Source: Asticcacaulis sp. (GTDB lineage Bacteria; Pseudomonadota; Alphaproteobacteria; Caulobacterales; Caulobacteraceae). From it: a DNA stretch of 10,000 bases. Both the position numbers and the translations under genes were made by a program. The notes under the pieces are model-generated. The model made no database searches, had not been told where the DNA came from, and saw only the letters and a list, made by a program, of their open reading frames with translations. Positions 6,456 through 10,000 of this stretch are shown in pieces (the stretch's first letter is position 1; each line of letters opens with the position of its first letter). The stretch covers positions 1-10,000 of the forward strand of contig NZ_JAIWNX010000103.1 in NCBI RefSeq assembly GCF_020217185.1, written 5' to 3'.

Positions 6456-6857
6456 ATGGATGGGCTCAGGATACTGACGGACAAGCATGTCGGCGGAGCT
6501 ATAATTCACGCTCTGGCCCTCCTCTACACCTTGTTTGCGGCCTATTGGGTTCATCGCAAACCGGATTGGAATGAGCCCGTCGAGGCTCAGATCGTCTGGA
6601 CATCGGATGGCGGAAGCGGCTTTGCCTTTTTGTGCCGCTTCCATGACCCAAGCGGTAAGAGGCATTATTTTCCGTTTGTGTTTACGTCGCCGCAAACGGG
6701 GTTTGCGGTCGGCCAATCCGTGCGGATCGTTTACTGCAAACGCACCCCGCTGCTTTGCTATCTCGAAACGGAACGCGCTGCCTACACGCGGTTAGTGACA
6801 CTCTGTGCGTTGGTTTTAACCTTGCTGATGCTTTTGTCGCTCGTCAAACGCCTCTGA
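6456..6857 (+). CDS. Two-helix membrane protein with DUF3592-like layout, 133 aa
   Basis: The protein has a hydrophobic segment near residues 15-32 (AIIHALALLYTLFAAYWV) and another at about 112-130 (LVTLCALVLTLLMLLSLV). Between them is a small beta-rich domain (QIVWTSDGGSGF, HYFPFVFTSPQTGF, VGQSVRIVYCKRTPLLCYLE). A beta domain with a 'G-x-x-V-x-V-x-Y-x-x-x-x-P' ending, flanked by two helices, is the arrangement of DUF3592-type proteins, whose role is unknown. It starts 18 bp after the carA stop with only a weak AGG ribosome binding site, so it may depend on carA transcription. The next gene is 122 bp away. Reality of the gene is likely; the family assignment is moderate and rests on pattern alone. 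Confidence 0.7.
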   Translation: MDGLRILTDKHVGGAIIHALALLYTLFAAYWVHRKPDWNEPVEAQIVWTSDGGSGFAFLCRFHDPSGKRHYFPFVFTSPQTGFAVGQSVRIVYCKRTPLLCYLETERAAYTRLVTLCALVLTLLMLLSLVKRL

Positions 6858-6937
6858 CCCTTTGACAAGACCGCACGGCTGCGGGACACAAAGGACGCTG
6901 CCCGGCATATTCGGTTATGATTTTGGCCAATATTCTG

Positions 6938-6953
6938 TAAAATCCTCGAGGAT
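6938..6953 (+). promoter_or_regulatory. Possible promoter end and 12-bp palindrome before the sulfotransferase gene
   Basis: TAAAAT (6938-6943) is a good -10-like hexamer, but the sequence 17 bp upstream (TTATGA, 6915-6920) is a weak -35. It overlaps a perfect 12-bp palindrome, ATCCTCGAGGAT (6942-6953), that ends 26 bp before the start codon. The palindrome could be an operator for this gene. The rest of 6858-6979 has only a short CCGCA-CGGC-TGCGG stem-loop (6871-6884) with no T-run. Confidence 0.3.
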
Positions 6954-6979
6954 ACCCCTGTTTGCACCGTTGAGGGCAC

Positions 6980-7627
6980 ATGCCGTTTTTTCGTTATAAA
7001 GATAAGACCATACTGTTTATTCATGTCCCTAAAACGGGTGGCTCGACCATAGAAGAATGGATTGAAACCTTTGCGGATATAAACCTTTTACAGAACAATC
7101 CTGTAATAGGAGAAAACCCTTATGGAATGCCAGAAATTCTTCCCTGCACACCGCAGCATCTGATGCAGTCTGAAATTGATAAGTATTTCGCGAATCGTTT
7201 CGACTATATATTCACAGTGGTTCGCAATCCTTATAAACGCGTGGAAAGCGAATTTAAATTCAAACAGATCATCCATAAGGTTCTGGGCACTGTACCTGAC
7301 CAGAGCTTTGACGAATGGGTCAGGACAATCGGTGATCAGTTTGCCCATGATCCCTGGGCGCGCGACAATCATCTGCGACCGCAACACGAATTTTTTGACG
7401 ATCGGGCAAAACTGTTCCGCTTTGAAGAGGGACTGCTGAACATTTGCCGCGCCCTGAGCGAGGATATAGAGGCACCTGCCCCGGATGACCGTCTAAGCCA
7501 CGTCCTTGACGGATCGGCGCATAATCACGAGATTGTCTGGAGCGACGAAGGCCGAGCCCACGTCAAGGCCTTCTACAGAGAAGACTTTTCGAAATTCGGT
7601 TATGATCCCGATGTTTATCCTCTGTGA
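6980..7627 (+). CDS. Sulfotransferase-family protein, 215 aa
   Basis: The protein belongs to the P-loop-like sulfotransferases that move sulfate from PAPS to a sugar or other acceptor. The 5'-phosphosulfate loop is FIHVPKTGGSTIEEW (residues 13-27), with Lys18 in the expected place. The 3'-phosphate site is FTVVRNPYKRVESEF (78-92, Arg82 and Ser90). CTPQHLM (56-62) matches the usual 'H-L/A-T' block before it. The C-terminal part ends AFYREDFSKFGYDPDVY, a common end in this family. There is no signal peptide or membrane segment, unlike Golgi enzymes, so it should be cytosolic. An in-frame TGA 9 nt upstream fixes the ATG; GAGGG precedes it at a short 3-nt spacing. Base use is clearly more AT-rich than in neighbouring genes (AAA, TTT, ATA codons), which suggests transfer. 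The acceptor is unknown. Confidence 0.85.
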   Translation: MPFFRYKDKTILFIHVPKTGGSTIEEWIETFADINLLQNNPVIGENPYGMPEILPCTPQHLMQSEIDKYFANRFDYIFTVVRNPYKRVESEFKFKQIIHKVLGTVPDQSFDEWVRTIGDQFAHDPWARDNHLRPQHEFFDDRAKLFRFEEGLLNICRALSEDIEAPAPDDRLSHVLDGSAHNHEIVWSDEGRAHVKAFYREDFSKFGYDPDVYPL

Positions 7628-7713
7628 TCAGCGGAACTGATAGAACATCCCAATCTTTTTGCCCGAATAGTGACGGCAAGTGCGGCAGCGCCCCGCATAA
7701 TTTTTGTTGGATC

Positions 7714-7757
7714 GCGATGTTTTTGCGGAAAACCGCTCACACTTTTCGGCACATCGC
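7714..7757. repeat. Imperfect hairpin, probable dispersed intergenic repeat
   Basis: GCGATG (7714-7719) plus TGCGGAAAA (7724-7732) pair with TTTTCGGCA (7743-7751) plus CATCGC (7752-7757), leaving a TTTT bulge (7720-7723), one mismatch and a 10-nt loop. The GGAAAACCGC...CACTTTTC-GCACATCGCTCTA pattern resembles hairpin elements I recall scattered between genes in Alphaproteobacteria. Only this copy lies in the window, so the repeat status is inferred. Confidence 0.45.
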
Positions 7758-7820
7758 TCTAAGGGGTTGCATCCCCGTCCTTAAGGCACTAAAGCACCCG
7801 CTTAGCCTGAAAACATAACA

Positions 7821-7836
7821 GAGCCCGCAGGGGCTC
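7821..7836. other. Perfect 6-bp stem with GCAG tetraloop in the carB leader
   Basis: GAGCCC pairs with GGGCTC around GCAG. On the plus strand AGCTTCC follows, so it is not an intrinsic terminator for the sulfotransferase gene. On the minus strand TGTTATGTTTT follows, which is T-rich, but no leftward gene is seen to end there. It lies 75 bp before the carB start and could affect carB leader folding. Confidence 0.35.
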
Positions 7837-7910
7837 AGCTTCCACCGGACAGAGGCCGTACGGCGTTTGCCCGAAACTTTGCGCGCGACCAGACCTGAAG
7901 AAAGACAGAC

Positions 7911-10000
<2,090 letters not shown>

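Larger units (their letters stand above)
7628..7910. other. Leader region upstream of carB
   Basis: This 283-bp gap holds the hairpin repeat (7714-7757), then GGGG-TTGCAT-CCCC (7763-7776), the 8-bp palindrome CCTTAAGG (7779-7786), and a perfect GAGCCC-GCAG-GGGCTC stem-loop (7821-7836). A weak promoter candidate is TTGCAT (7767-7772) with TAAAGC (7790-7795) at 17-bp spacing. No convincing gene was found in it; a 64-codon GTG frame at 7624-7818 runs across the hairpin repeat. Confidence 0.45.

Noticed and set aside
7624..7818. A 64-codon plus-strand frame after the sulfotransferase gene
   Set aside because: It starts with GTG at the sulfotransferase stop and runs through the hairpin repeat; its composition and lack of a ribosome binding site argue against a gene.
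7821..7836. The perfect stem-loop as a terminator of the sulfotransferase gene
   Set aside because: No T-run follows on the plus strand; the T-rich side is on the minus strand, where no gene ends.

Overview
The window looks like chromosomal DNA from a high-GC alphaproteobacterium, most likely one of the Caulobacterales (an Asticcacaulis- or Caulobacter-like organism). This placement is inferred from codon use, the style of the CarA/CarB sequences, the polysaccharide-degrading gene set, and a small Lys-rich protein that resembles ones I recall from Alphaproteobacteria. No rRNA, tRNA, CRISPR array, insertion sequence or phage gene was seen.

Region 1 (1-4587) is a small glycan-use locus. A LacI-family repressor, cut by the left edge, is read leftward from a TTG start at 623. 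It diverges from a rightward pair: a secreted sialate-O-acetylesterase-type esterase (937-2886) and a Tat-exported GH29 alpha-L-fucosidase (2956-4587). The 313-bp divergent region is rich in structure. It has an AGCGCT-centred operator-like dyad at 760-775, a second unrelated dyad at 668-683, a terminator-like hairpin at 691-730, and a possible 34-codon leader ORF whose stop overlaps the esterase start. The likely logic is that the repressor releases the operon when a sugar is present, the esterase removes acetyl groups, and the fucosidase then removes fucose from the side chains of a plant or algal polysaccharide. The exact substrate cannot be read from the sequence.

Region 2 (4592-4926) holds two small leftward genes, of 62 and 40 codons, each with a good ribosome binding site. 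Their function is unknown. They converge on the fucosidase gene with a 4-bp gap.

Region 3 (5265-10000) carries carA and the first two thirds of carB, the two subunits of carbamoyl-phosphate synthetase (pyrimidine and arginine synthesis). They are separated by about 1.5 kb holding a two-helix membrane protein of DUF3592-like layout and a visibly more AT-rich sulfotransferase-like gene that may have been acquired by transfer. The 283-bp carB leader contains an imperfect hairpin resembling alphaproteobacterial intergenic repeats, and a perfect short stem-loop. Most of the window is ordinary. The divergent control region, the small leftward gene pair and the interrupted carA-carB neighbourhood are the parts worth a second look.
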